A DNA stretch of 64,000 nt from a virus. The notes under the pieces are model-generated. The model worked only from the letters and a program-made list of their open reading frames with translations. It did no database searches and was not told the origin of the DNA. The first letter of the stretch is position 1. Each line of letters begins with the position of its first letter. This document shows positions 39,001 through 47,684 of this stretch, one piece after another. The stretch covers positions 62,001 through 126,000 of IMG/VR virus record IMGVR_UViG_3300023223_000669; one strand, given 5' to 3'. The position numbers were made by a program, and so were the translations under genes.

Positions 39001-40929
39001 GTAGAGTCAGCATATAATATTCGCTTTTTGCCTGGACCATTGCTTAATTCTGATCTCGGTGTGAAATCTAGTGGCATTAGCTATCTTGGTGATAATCCAT
39101 CTCTCAATCCCATTTCCCCATATGTAGCGTCTGGAGTTGCTTTCCAAGATCCTGGTGCTGGTTTTTCTATTGGGTTGTGGCTCGTCAAACGATCTCCCGT
39201 AGTTAGTAGTGATGCCGATGTTTTGATTGCGTATGGTGTTATTGATACAGGCATTGGTCAAACAGCCGTACAAGATAATGCTGGTTGGGCCATCTTTGTA
39301 GATGAAGATGATAGTGTACGTATGGTATTGTCAAGTGCTGGTAACATGCACCTTGATGACGTTCCCAACGCGGCAAACTCTGGCCTTGTGACCGCTGGTA
39401 CGAGTGCTGTTCTCGTACAATCTAATATCTCAGCTTTTGAAGCATATAAAAAGAGTGCTTACCATGTAGGCTCACTTGATAGTTGGCAACACTACATGTG
39501 GACATATGATGCTACGACCGAAGTTCTGAAATGTTATCAATCTGCTGTTTTGGTAGATGAGCGTGTAGCACCAACTCGTGCTAACCTACATGGTCCTGTA
39601 CATAACCCAATTGATCCATCAGCTCGTCTGATAACTTTCTTGCAACACCAAGAGGACGCTTCGGCGGAAAGCGTGCCATGGGTGTTTGGCAATACACGTT
39701 CTGCTGACGATCAATACATTACAGACGTGTGTTACTTTAGTCGTGCCTTAGACGCACAAGAAGTTGCTTACATTGCCTATAATGGCATCGATCAAGCGGA
39801 AGGTGTTGTTAGTAGCGGTATCGTTGGTGGCTTTATTCACGGTCAAGAGACTGCTTCTGGTATTATTGCTGGTTATTTTCAAGGCCTTGATACCGGGTCT
39901 GGTTTAATTGGTGGCTTTATACCAGGTGGTAATATTGGTAGTGGCCTTCTTGGTGGTTTTGTTTCTGGTGTTGTTTTTGGTGATGGCACCATTGGTGGTT
40001 TCGTTCAGGGTCTTGATATTGTATCCGGCATCATAGCTGGTTATATCCAAGGTGTTGATATTGGCTCTGGCATGATTGCTGGTTTCATTCACGGTCAAGA
40101 TATTGGTTCTGGTATCCTTGGTGGTTTGATTCTTGCCGGTGATCTTGCTAGCGGTATTCTTGGTGGTTATATCCAAGCCGCTGGTGTTGCTAGTGGCATT
40201 CTTGGCGGGTTTATGCTTGGTGGTCTTCAGGGGAACTTTGAATTCGATGCTGGATTTACGGTTGAAGTATTGGCCGCAGAAGACTTTGATGCCCAGCTTG
40301 AAATTGCCAAGACGGTTGCTTCTGACTTTGATGCTAAGCTTATTATTTTCCAGGACGAACTACCACCGTTGGTTGAAGTACTTATCCCAGGCCAAACCGT
40401 TACTGGCCAAGCACCACCATTCAATCAGTATTTCATTGGTAAGGCGTCTGGTCAACAAGGAAAGACCATCACACAGACCAAATGGACATTTGGAGACTTA
40501 ACCCCAACGCAAAGCGTTGCAGAGAGTGGTGCAGGCTGCTATCCAATCCAGCATTTCTATGCAACCAGTGGTTTCTATGTTGCTAAGTTTGAGGCTATTG
40601 ATTCTGACGGCATGCACAATTCTGCAACACGTATTATCAATGCAGCATCCGGTATTGATCCTGTTCTTATTACTCTATCTGGTGTACCGCGTTCTGGCGA
40701 TGCAGTATTACTAGTTGATTTTACAACAACAATTGATATCCTACCGCCGGGCGTTAGCGTTTCAACGCAGCTATTGAATTTTGATGACGGACAGACTACC
40801 ATCTCTTTCGATCCAACACATGCATATTCGGAGCCAGGCACTTATAAGCCAGTTTGGTGTATACGAGATTCGCGTGGATTCTTCTGGTGTGATAGCCTTG
40901 AGGCAGGAAGTGACATCGAAGAGGCGTAA
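36061..40929 (+). CDS. Giant tail-fibre/adhesin with LamG-like modules, 14-residue repeats and PKD domains
   Basis: The 1622-residue protein is modular. Residues 1-1245 contain four concanavalin/LamG-like modules, marked by repeated openings (LIGFWPMDEPSG, LLAYYSFAAVG, LAGYWPCTDFDG, LEGYWRFSGQPSG) and strands such as GFTFGLWV and GFSIGLWLV. Residues 1252-1391 are ten perfect tandem 14-residue repeats of the type S-G-I-I-G-G-F-x-x-G-x-D-x-G. After a linker (about 1400-1420) come two PKD-like domains to the end, with TKWTFGDL and FDDGQTT strands. It probably binds host glycan or protein. Receptor specificity cannot be read. Confidence 0.75.
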   Translation: MVDLVTDNHLIGFWPMDEPSGTPTFKNYSPSYAGKPSGISFDLHQQQATVGAVGAISEWLGNTEVTESGAFTYRGVQLHGNYQSVQTVASRHVKYLTIGHGGFGPRHKTLTAPTAQSGFTFGLWVLPQSDGYDGFVDGADNSQKQHGLGNALFFRGDDDHGIMIGVSGQLIGGSQFSALEFGGPHRLTGYVYVTGGDTANPSTDARAEILETPLESGQFVHLTCSYRYIDGTVNEVVLYKNGRVTASGTTDAGLHAAATPAANNFDDVKWAIGASVDDGDGNPAGVYDLTTGWNHLVSGAYYFARVLHEGEVQEMHERGGLQRTTGNIGPATAAVSIDDTRLLAYYSFAAVGYADASRHHRPLIAGVDEGDRSTLAAFAGPFGRGGLYKTSPADTLIASSGLTFAFAESTAGFTIGIRYAQQLSPTFPNNVLFSFGTCGTTFNPTVVNSTMGLRVSRDTTLDRVFAQVFPIGDENTVVTLTSSDFDQADRVMAHMAFAYSVADDGFALYIDGELHASGTAQNPLMPHMLNLAASGFPLAFIGGIAADNPFVLASVSDETTICDISIFDSPLGQDEIRAIAQSGIDIVPLMRTPHDPRLAGYWPCTDFDGDDVLIEDRAKVWQNEASAPLRYSLSDEVWDELELLDNEGPWIRRDEFVAKTLPPELASFGNLGITSGAFTVNTQGSRPLGENVDSKSSVANFPTRWRANPEDNDLVATHPFGEYIIMFDVTPSGTVPPALEFATNMDFNSVVFTLTDNNDEFMAYLTSVNAAQGSGISLCFMGREVSAGQSHVSGEVPYGVPTHVMYHMKWDDPNNTSSTALISYLTARLYIAGVPIMHRRMLGPDSRLWPDQQGGASLDEWMLNIGGEAIDEAETGHATIAEVGLGGNYVRNFTIMRGTFSPDDIRNFAVSGIEDKAPLTGFNDGALPTTQVTTADAALEGYWRFSGQPSGETDLGPAGNDLVSLAKQAIEDGVFTPGANVESAYNIRFLPGPLLNSDLGVKSSGISYLGDNPSLNPISPYVASGVAFQDPGAGFSIGLWLVKRSPVVSSDADVLIAYGVIDTGIGQTAVQDNAGWAIFVDEDDSVRMVLSSAGNMHLDDVPNAANSGLVTAGTSAVLVQSNISAFEAYKKSAYHVGSLDSWQHYMWTYDATTEVLKCYQSAVLVDERVAPTRANLHGPVHNPIDPSARLITFLQHQEDASAESVPWVFGNTRSADDQYITDVCYFSRALDAQEVAYIAYNGIDQAEGVVSSGIVGGFIHGQETASGIIAGYFQGLDTGSGLIGGFIPGGNIGSGLLGGFVSGVVFGDGTIGGFVQGLDIVSGIIAGYIQGVDIGSGMIAGFIHGQDIGSGILGGLILAGDLASGILGGYIQAAGVASGILGGFMLGGLQGNFEFDAGFTVEVLAAEDFDAQLEIAKTVASDFDAKLIIFQDELPPLVEVLIPGQTVTGQAPPFNQYFIGKASGQQGKTITQTKWTFGDLTPTQSVAESGAGCYPIQHFYATSGFYVAKFEAIDSDGMHNSATRIINAASGIDPVLITLSGVPRSGDAVLLVDFTTTIDILPPGVSVSTQLLNFDDGQTTISFDPTHAYSEPGTYKPVWCIRDSRGFFWCDSLEAGSDIEEA
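39814..40233 (+). repeat. Ten tandem 42-bp units encoding 14-residue repeats
   Basis: Ten consecutive 42-bp units without insertion or deletion encode the pattern [SD]-G-[IMLT]-[ILMV]-[GA]-G-[FYL]-x-x-[GA]-x-x-x-[AGV] at residues 1252-1391 of the adhesin. Nucleotide identity between units is imperfect, so the protein pattern has been maintained while DNA drifted. Confidence 0.9.
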
Positions 40930-40932
40930 GAT

Positions 40933-43900
40933 ATGAATATTATTATTTCAAATGCTATTGTTGTTAGCGGTGTTGGCGTACCGCTTAATGGCATTGAGTG
41001 GCCATCTGGTCAATTTGGTGCTGGAGAACCGGGTTCTCAGTTGTGTGCATTCTTATCTTCTATCAACGCCTCTTTTGGTTTCAATCTCACCCCACACTCA
41101 TTCCAAACTGAATGGATACCTTGTGGTGATCCATGTGCATTCCACGGGGCATCAGGACAGCTAGCTGATATTGGTCATTCACTAGAACTGTTTGTGGGTG
41201 ATTTCTTTTTCCGTGGCAAGGTGACTCACTCTGATTTTACATCTACCGCCGGGGGCACGATTGTAAGTGTCACAATTGAAGACGATAGACGCAACCTACG
41301 TAGTGTCAAACTCCATACGGAAGACTTAGGCGAAGACGCACCAAGCGGCGTTGTGTCTATTGCTCGTGGTTTCCGTGTCCTCAATGGACTGGAGGATGTT
41401 AATGGTAATCCAAACGATCCAAACATTAGAGAGTATAGACGGATCTTGCAGTTTGGAGGTACCTATAGTCAAATCATTCAAGCGATTGATCTACACTTTA
41501 ATGAAGGTACGTGTTCCGTTCCTATCTCTGATCTACCCACTGTAGAGCAACTTGAAAAGAACACTGGTGGTACGATTGAGGCTATCCGATTCCAGTTTAA
41601 CTTGGCACATCTTGATGAGGTGTTGTCGCGTGTCCTACTTGATACCGGATACGATTGGTACTGGAATATGGATGCTCAACGTGTCAACCTCATCAACAAG
41701 AAGGCCGTCTTTGATATCAGCGAGAATGACATTCTCGATTTGGTTTCTGAGTTCGGTAGTACCAGCGGCCTCAATGAGACTAAGCAGCTTGGCTTTGGTA
41801 AAGACGTTGTACCTGATCCCACTCGTTTCCGCGTGATTGGTGGTCATCAAGAAGGATTCATCAACTCCCATTTGTTGAGCCCGCTTGATGGTATTGACAC
41901 CTTCGGTATAGATGGTCATGTGAGTAGCACCGTTAAGGACCCTAACGTCAACCTCGTCTTCGAACCAGCATGGACAAGACTCACGATTGGTTTCTATGAT
42001 AATGATGGCTTCTACCGTACATATATGCCACTAGAGAAAGAACTACAACTTGCTCTGGCTGGCATTGAACAGTGGACATATTTCAAGATTTATCAAAACA
42101 CGTCGCCATCTAGTGATCCTGCTGGATATGGTTTACCGTCTGATGCTGGTTCTATTGCCGCTCAAAATCCAACATTCCAAAGTAGAATGGATCCAGTGAT
42201 GCCACTTGCTGCTGTTGGAACCGGCAACTCGGCGTCTGGTCTTCGACTGATTAGTAACCGTCGTGACGCGACACAGAACTGGGTATTGGATTTTTATGCC
42301 CGTGTCCGTGATCACGCCGCCAGACACTACGGGCGTTCGTATGTTGTAGAGGGACTGTTGTTTAATGAAGCATCTGGTCTATTCCGATTAATAGGTTCTG
42401 CGTGGGGTAACGTTGATAACCAAGTTGAAGGTTTCGCTTTATCGTCGTCCGGTGTTGTCACCCTGGGTGGCGGTAGCGGTGTTTTTGTGGAAGACTATGA
42501 GATCAACCGTGACCTCGGGCCAGTAAGTCCATTTATAGCAGACGACTTCCGAGTGCGAGCACACTGTCGTCTGCCCGCAGATACCATCTACGGCCCACAA
42601 GGCGATGCTAATCCAGCCAGCTTTGGCAACTGGACCGAAGATGCTCCACCATTCAACCCAACGGGCGATGGTAGTCATTACATTCCAGTCGAGTTGTCCC
42701 TGGTGGGGAATCGGGTGATCGACCCACGCAGTAGTGAACTTTACTCTTTTGAAGATTATCCTGAGGGTACTTTATGGTGTCAGCTACCGATCAATGCTGG
42801 GCCGTCTGGTGGACTCGTTGAGGATAATACTATTTCTACGCTTGCCACGTTGCTTACAATCAATACTAAGCTCACTGGCTCTGGTCTGCGTGACCTCATT
42901 AATCCAGCTATTATCCTGAATGTTTATGATTCTCTCTCGGGTGTTGTTATACCTGTAGAATCTCGCAGTCGCTATGGTCAGACATATCCTAGTCAGTGGG
43001 TTCTTGGAGAATTTCATTACGAGAGGGATGAAGATGTCCAGCTTGATGATCAGTTTGTACCATGGGCTTTCTCGCCAGCGGGTAACGAGACTTCTCTACA
43101 GATTATGACGGATAGAGCCGTGCGTCGTGCTGAGGGCAAGATCGTTCCTAGAAGTTCGTCTCGCTATGCCGATTTCCAACAGATTGGTCTGCCGCTGCTA
43201 TCGTTTGACGCTTTTGCTGAGCAGAGTATTGGACCATCGGGCTTGTTTGGTGAGATCAGCCACGGTGTCAGTGAGGTCAACATCACATTTGGTCTGGATG
43301 GTTTCCTTACACGCTACAAGATTCAATCATACTTCCCGAAATTTGGTCGCGAGGCCCCCTTGGGTGAACGTGTGCGTGCTCAGTTGAATGGTATCCTCAA
43401 TCCTATTGATTTTACCGACCTCAGCTTGTTGGATCCTGGACCGCCTGCACCCATCGATCCTCTATTGCCAGATGACCCTTTTGTACCTCCGGTATTTTTT
43501 GAACGCGAAGAACGGGCTGTACGTGTTACTATTATTGAGGTTAACAATATCTTCACGCTGTCTAGTAGTGCTGGCACAGAAAGAGATGAGCGTTATCGTG
43601 GCCGAGATCAAAATCAATACACAAAGCCGCCTAGAGGCAATAGTTCTTCTAATCTTGATCTCAAAGAAGGAGCTATTTGTATCGATGGTTTCTTGAACAT
43701 TAGTGACGAAGCCTTGTATCATACGGACGAGTTTGAGCTTCCTGGTGGCAATACTGTATTGCGTTACTTCACCCAAGGGCGTCCGTTTGGTAACGGTACT
43801 ATTGTTACGGTAGCACGGGTTAATCCTGTTGAAGCAACTAAGTTTGATGTTACTATTGTTGATCCTACAACACTAGCAACTCTTGGTGAGGAACGTGCTA

Positions 43901-44313
43901 TTTTTGCTGTGGAAGTTCTCAATGGCAGCGTAACTCTTGATGACAAGACAACTCTGGCGGTACAAGGCGATGGTCCAGTTTCTCCCGGTGCTAGCAACGG
44001 TACTATTTTCATTAATGGCACAGCACAAGATGTTACTGGAATAACTCCTGTAGAAATCGTGTCTGTGACTCAACAAGGATCCGAGTTTGCCTTAACCGTC
44101 TGTAAAGAGTTGGGTTTGGATGCTAATGGAGAATACTCTATTGCTTCGGGAGAGATGTTTACTAATGTAGTGCCTATTCCTTTCAGACAAATGGCGTCCT
44201 CTGGTGATCGTGGTTTTTTGATTACGCCTTTGGCTTCGCCTAGTGGTGGATTTGGTCGGACTAGTGCCGTTAGCTACATTGAGATCGTGAAGCCTGCGTT
44301 CTTCAAAATCTAG
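40933..44313 (+). CDS. Tail hub / tip attachment protein, 1126 aa
   Basis: The 1126-residue beta-rich protein carries a hub-like segment at about residues 175-290: the FGGTYSQIIQAIDLHFNEG helix, LDEVLSRVLLDTGYDWYWN and the NLINKKAVFDIS strands. This resembles the barrel region of tip hub proteins (gp27/gpD-type). The rest is a series of strand-rich domains with aromatic and Gly turns and a late Pro-rich linker (about 825-855, DPGPPAPIDP). It lies directly after the adhesin and is probably the tip scaffold on which fibres sit. The start lies 3 nt after the adhesin stop. Confidence 0.6.
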   Translation: MNIIISNAIVVSGVGVPLNGIEWPSGQFGAGEPGSQLCAFLSSINASFGFNLTPHSFQTEWIPCGDPCAFHGASGQLADIGHSLELFVGDFFFRGKVTHSDFTSTAGGTIVSVTIEDDRRNLRSVKLHTEDLGEDAPSGVVSIARGFRVLNGLEDVNGNPNDPNIREYRRILQFGGTYSQIIQAIDLHFNEGTCSVPISDLPTVEQLEKNTGGTIEAIRFQFNLAHLDEVLSRVLLDTGYDWYWNMDAQRVNLINKKAVFDISENDILDLVSEFGSTSGLNETKQLGFGKDVVPDPTRFRVIGGHQEGFINSHLLSPLDGIDTFGIDGHVSSTVKDPNVNLVFEPAWTRLTIGFYDNDGFYRTYMPLEKELQLALAGIEQWTYFKIYQNTSPSSDPAGYGLPSDAGSIAAQNPTFQSRMDPVMPLAAVGTGNSASGLRLISNRRDATQNWVLDFYARVRDHAARHYGRSYVVEGLLFNEASGLFRLIGSAWGNVDNQVEGFALSSSGVVTLGGGSGVFVEDYEINRDLGPVSPFIADDFRVRAHCRLPADTIYGPQGDANPASFGNWTEDAPPFNPTGDGSHYIPVELSLVGNRVIDPRSSELYSFEDYPEGTLWCQLPINAGPSGGLVEDNTISTLATLLTINTKLTGSGLRDLINPAIILNVYDSLSGVVIPVESRSRYGQTYPSQWVLGEFHYERDEDVQLDDQFVPWAFSPAGNETSLQIMTDRAVRRAEGKIVPRSSSRYADFQQIGLPLLSFDAFAEQSIGPSGLFGEISHGVSEVNITFGLDGFLTRYKIQSYFPKFGREAPLGERVRAQLNGILNPIDFTDLSLLDPGPPAPIDPLLPDDPFVPPVFFEREERAVRVTIIEVNNIFTLSSSAGTERDERYRGRDQNQYTKPPRGNSSSNLDLKEGAICIDGFLNISDEALYHTDEFELPGGNTVLRYFTQGRPFGNGTIVTVARVNPVEATKFDVTIVDPTTLATLGEERAIFAVEVLNGSVTLDDKTTLAVQGDGPVSPGASNGTIFINGTAQDVTGITPVEIVSVTQQGSEFALTVCKELGLDANGEYSIASGEMFTNVVPIPFRQMASSGDRGFLITPLASPSGGFGRTSAVSYIEIVKPAFFKI

Positions 44314-44315
44314 TC

Positions 44316-46424
44316 ATGGTTTTTGAATCTGGCGATCCTCCGTATGATTATGATGGTCCTCGGGGACCATTGCGGGGTAATGCACGTCCATCTTTGGAGC
44401 GGGGTTTACAGGGTCCTAGCGGCATTAATTTGGAACAAGGTCAATTCGTTATTACGGCAGAAAGACGTAAGTTCAATGTAAACGCCGTTGGTGGATCCCA
44501 TATTTTGCCAACGTTCATGGTATATGTACATGAAGATATCCCTCCAACAACTCAGTACGAACCCAAAGGAGATGGCTCTACTTTAGCTAATATTGCTAGT
44601 GTGTGGATCATCAATCATATTCTTGAAAGTCGTATAGCATTAGATGATTTATTTGATGACTACTCTCTCGATGGTGAGTTTTCAGCACTTGACATGAAAC
44701 GAGACTGGTTGCACCAACTTGATCCAATGGGGCCGCCGCCATCTGGTTATCGTAGACCTGATCCTAACCAGTTGGGTGTTGCTGATGGTTTGTTGGACAC
44801 CACGAACGTAAGTGTTTTGGGCGGTTCTGGTATCTTGTTTGGATTGGACTTTGGCGAAGTCATGTTCAATCCATATCCATATTTCTCTAACAACAATTTT
44901 GGTGATCTACATAATTTTGGTAATTTTAGGTCTGTACTATTATCTCCCGTTTGGCCAGCGTTCCAAAGAACAAACGGATCACTGATCACTTTGAATGGTC
45001 GTGAACCTGATGATCTGCTAAATGCTGATGAGTATGATGTTACGGAGATTGCTAATGGCAGGGTTCGTTTAGACGGTTATTGTTTTTTGTCACAATCACA
45101 ATATTTGATTGGCGAAGGCAATGGCTACGCTTTCAACGGTGAGGTAGGCTTCACTTTTGTTTCAGCCTCTACTCGGCCAACCATTTTCCCAGACGCATCG
45201 AATCTTGCAACGACGCGGGTGATTGTAGATCCAACACCGCAGCCATGCGGCATCTATAAAATTGTCGTACGTAATCTGTTAGGAGAAGACGCCGTTCCAC
45301 AGTCAACTATTCCATCTGGTCTTGTTAGTCAGTGGCCTGTATCGGGTCAAACACATCCAGAGAGAGATGGTCACATTTTTGATATCAATATTCCATATAA
45401 CCTTCATGGTAAATGGTATAACAACACTGAGTTTGAAATGGGATATCAAGTATATGATGATGCCATGTGGATTACTGATGTGGGCTCTGCTGGAGAGGAC
45501 CCATCTGGCCTAGTTGTTACATCTCCATTCACCGGTCATGCTCAATGGTTGCGTTATGCCGAGCAAACCCCCAGTACTGGCTCTGGAGCACTTGGAGGTT
45601 CTAGTATGAGTGCTGAACCATGGGGAGATCATGTTGGACTCGATAGAGTTGGTAGTATTATTCACCGTGTTCAAACAGCAGTAGCCAACGGTAGTACATC
45701 TGCTGCTGGTACATTACTCATTCAACAGTATAATGATGCTCTAGATTATTTGGGACAAATTGAAACGGATGAAAACCCAGGACAGGGTGCCAGTCCATTC
45801 GCTAGAGATTTGGCTTTTGTTCCAGCCTCTAGTTCAGAATGGTGGGCCGTTATCGGCACGACTCCAGGTAATTTCATTTGGCGTTTTGATGGAACATTTA
45901 CTTTTATTGCGGCTGCTGGTATTGTCAATATTGGTACGGGAGAGCTTGCCACCGGGGGTGCGTCACCGCGAGTTGCTGATTTGGGTGGTACTGTTAGATT
46001 TGGTAATGTTCATGTGAGTCCTGGAAATGCCACATTTTCTCATAGAGGTAGTGGTATTTGGGATGCCGACATCAGTAACCTGAGTACAAGTGGTGTTGTT
46101 ACTGAAAATTGTCGCTTAATTGATCTTGCCCCCGTCCTAGAAGACGGCGGCGACGAACAAGCTTTCTGTACCGTTTATGACATGCAAGACGTTAGCGGTT
46201 CCGCACATCTTATTGATGGATTCTACTTTTTGGCTTCTTGGCAAGAATCTACATCGCCGTTCCCGAATCGCCTGTTTTTGATTCGTGCGGTACCACGAGA
46301 TGATTCGAGTGCCCCAGCCTTTTGTGTTGGTTTCTGGGACATCTTAGGCATCTATGATTTAGGCACCATCCCAAGCTCGGCCACAAGGTTGGATTTTGCT
46401 ATGATACTGAAGAACATTGATTAG
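44316..46424 (+). CDS. Tail-tip protein, 702 aa
   Basis: This 702-residue unrecognised protein has a Gly/Pro-rich N-terminal 40 residues and a strand-rich body with Asn, Asp and Gly turns typical of phage tip and fibre proteins. No catalytic triad, LamG opening or chaperone tail was recognised, and no transmembrane helix is visible. It ends the adhesin block. Its stop codon lies inside a late-type box, so a new unit begins immediately after it. Confidence 0.55.
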   Translation: MVFESGDPPYDYDGPRGPLRGNARPSLERGLQGPSGINLEQGQFVITAERRKFNVNAVGGSHILPTFMVYVHEDIPPTTQYEPKGDGSTLANIASVWIINHILESRIALDDLFDDYSLDGEFSALDMKRDWLHQLDPMGPPPSGYRRPDPNQLGVADGLLDTTNVSVLGGSGILFGLDFGEVMFNPYPYFSNNNFGDLHNFGNFRSVLLSPVWPAFQRTNGSLITLNGREPDDLLNADEYDVTEIANGRVRLDGYCFLSQSQYLIGEGNGYAFNGEVGFTFVSASTRPTIFPDASNLATTRVIVDPTPQPCGIYKIVVRNLLGEDAVPQSTIPSGLVSQWPVSGQTHPERDGHIFDINIPYNLHGKWYNNTEFEMGYQVYDDAMWITDVGSAGEDPSGLVVTSPFTGHAQWLRYAEQTPSTGSGALGGSSMSAEPWGDHVGLDRVGSIIHRVQTAVANGSTSAAGTLLIQQYNDALDYLGQIETDENPGQGASPFARDLAFVPASSSEWWAVIGTTPGNFIWRFDGTFTFIAAAGIVNIGTGELATGGASPRVADLGGTVRFGNVHVSPGNATFSHRGSGIWDADISNLSTSGVVTENCRLIDLAPVLEDGGDEQAFCTVYDMQDVSGSAHLIDGFYFLASWQESTSPFPNRLFLIRAVPRDDSSAPAFCVGFWDILGIYDLGTIPSSATRLDFAMILKNID

Positions 46425-46430
46425 TGTATT
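46421..46430 (+). promoter_or_regulatory. Late-type promoter-like box TTAGTGTATT
   Basis: This exact copy overlaps the stop codon of the preceding gene and lies 88 nt before ATG 46519. The 94-nt gap otherwise holds no gene. Confidence 0.45.
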
Positions 46431-46518
46431 TTCTAGATAGGCATTGGTGTGACCATAGCTAGTCTCGATGGTGGTGTTCCTGTAAAGGATAACAACCTTC
46501 TCGACCGAGGAAAGAACA

Positions 46519-47235
46519 ATGGTATCAGGTATTAGATTTTTTGCGTGCTCTGGAGCTATGGGCATGTTTGGGAACAAGGGCGAGAAGTCCATTGCCCAAG
46601 TTTACACCGAGACCGGCAGGGCCGATCCTCTGCTGGAGGTCTTTAATTTAGAGGCGGGAGCCGATGGTAGTCCCAACCGTATGGGCTTCTTCGGCCTATT
46701 GGGTGCTCCAAATAGTGCGGTTATTGTTGGTCAATATCCAGACACAACTTTCCGTACGGACGCCCTTGGTGCTCAGCTTGGCGAGATGATTAATGCGAAG
46801 TTCCTTGGAGCTTCTACTGTAGAGCTGTCTGGTACACTTGGTACTGGCCCCATGTTTGGTGCTTCTTTCGCCGTTGGTTCTGTTCCGAACCTATCAGGCA
46901 CGCTCCTGTGTCGTTTCACGGAACCTAATGGTACGAATGTTATTACTCAGCAGGCCACATTCCGTGCAGTAGACTTAACGGCTGCTTCTGGTCTACCTGA
47001 TATCAGTGACCTAGCAACGGGCATCACCGTGCAAGCGGCCCAGCTTCAAGATACTGCTGGCAATGCTGCTGATTCTTCATGGTCTGATGTTTCTGATAGT
47101 GGTGCTGCTTTAAGTTTGGCTGATCAATCAACCGAACAAGTCACCCATGACTTCCATCTACTTGTGAGTGGCTCGCCTGACGTGGCTGGTCGCAAGATAG
47201 ACTTTGGTTATTACATTCAGTTAGAGTTCCTGTAA
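46519..47235 (+). CDS. Hypothetical virion-like protein, 238 aa
   Basis: This 238-residue unrecognised protein has a GAGGAAAGAACA ribosome-binding site. It contains a hydrophobic N-terminal 20 residues (SGIRFFACSGAMGMFG) too short and Gly-rich to be sure of a membrane role. Its body is Ala/Thr/Ser-rich with alternating strands, including TVELSGTLGTGPMFG and TITV-like TGITVQAAQL segments. The last 20 residues form strands (KIDFGYYIQLEFL). It has its own box and is followed by an HNH gene and a terminator, so it is an independently expressed structural-type gene. Confidence 0.55.
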   Translation: MVSGIRFFACSGAMGMFGNKGEKSIAQVYTETGRADPLLEVFNLEAGADGSPNRMGFFGLLGAPNSAVIVGQYPDTTFRTDALGAQLGEMINAKFLGASTVELSGTLGTGPMFGASFAVGSVPNLSGTLLCRFTEPNGTNVITQQATFRAVDLTAASGLPDISDLATGITVQAAQLQDTAGNAADSSWSDVSDSGAALSLADQSTEQVTHDFHLLVSGSPDVAGRKIDFGYYIQLEFL

Positions 47236-47236
47236 G

Positions 47237-47587
47237 ATGGAACGTAAGTGCTATGCCTGTCAAGACAGAAAGCCGCTTGAGGCTTTCGAAAAAGACAGTG
47301 CCAAGAAAGACGGTAGACGCTATCTCTGTAAAGAGTGTGGGAAAATTCGTGCTAGAGAACGACATCTTCGTATAAGTTACAATCTCTCTGAAGAAGATGT
47401 GCAAGAAATAAAACACACTCAGGGCGGCCGTTGTAAATTATGTAATCGGAAACGGAAATTGTGCATCGATCACGACCATGAGTCTGGTCGGGTGCGTGGA
47501 CTTTTGTGTTATCGGTGTAATCGTTCTTTAGGATGTTTGGGGATACCGAAAAGAGCTACAGCGTGTAGTATTCTATTTACAAGGTAG
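47237..47587 (+). CDS. Endonuclease-VII-type HNH endonuclease, short
   Basis: The 116-residue protein has an N-terminal zinc knuckle (C-x2-C and C-x2-C near residues 5-34), a basic helix, then C-K-L-C, a LCIDHDHESG catalytic motif and RGLLCYRCNRSLG, sharing its core with the 133-residue gene at 7971. It is shorter at the C-terminus (RATACSILFTR) and may have lost the last helix. It starts 2 nt after the previous gene and is followed by the terminator at 47614. A homing role is likely. Confidence 0.8.
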   Translation: MERKCYACQDRKPLEAFEKDSAKKDGRRYLCKECGKIRARERHLRISYNLSEEDVQEIKHTQGGRCKLCNRKRKLCIDHDHESGRVRGLLCYRCNRSLGCLGIPKRATACSILFTR

Positions 47588-47613
47588 CCTTTAGATTAAA
47601 CTTGTCCATATTG

Positions 47614-47648
47614 GGGCGGGAAGTTGAATTTAACTTCCCGCCCTTTTT
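47614..47648 (+). terminator. Rho-independent terminator closing the structural half
   Basis: A perfect 12-bp stem (GGGCGGGAAGTT with AACTTCCCGCCC) at 47614-47625 and 47632-47643 has a 6-nt loop and is followed by TTTTTCG. It separates the late genes from the replication operon. Confidence 0.9.
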
Positions 47649-47650
47649 CG

Positions 47651-47684
47651 TAGACACTTATCTCTTCCTCTGTCATAATGACAG
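47651..47684 (+). promoter_or_regulatory. Extended -10 sigma-70 promoter overlapped by a palindromic operator
   Basis: TAGACA (47651-47656, five of six to TTGACA) stands exactly 17 nt from CATAAT (47674-47679, five of six to TATAAT), and a TG at 47671-47672 makes an extended -10. The palindrome CTGTCAT-A-ATGACAG (47670-47684) covers the -10 hexamer, so a dimeric regulator bound there would block transcription. It lies directly after a terminator and 47 nt before the first gene of the replication operon. Confidence 0.65.
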
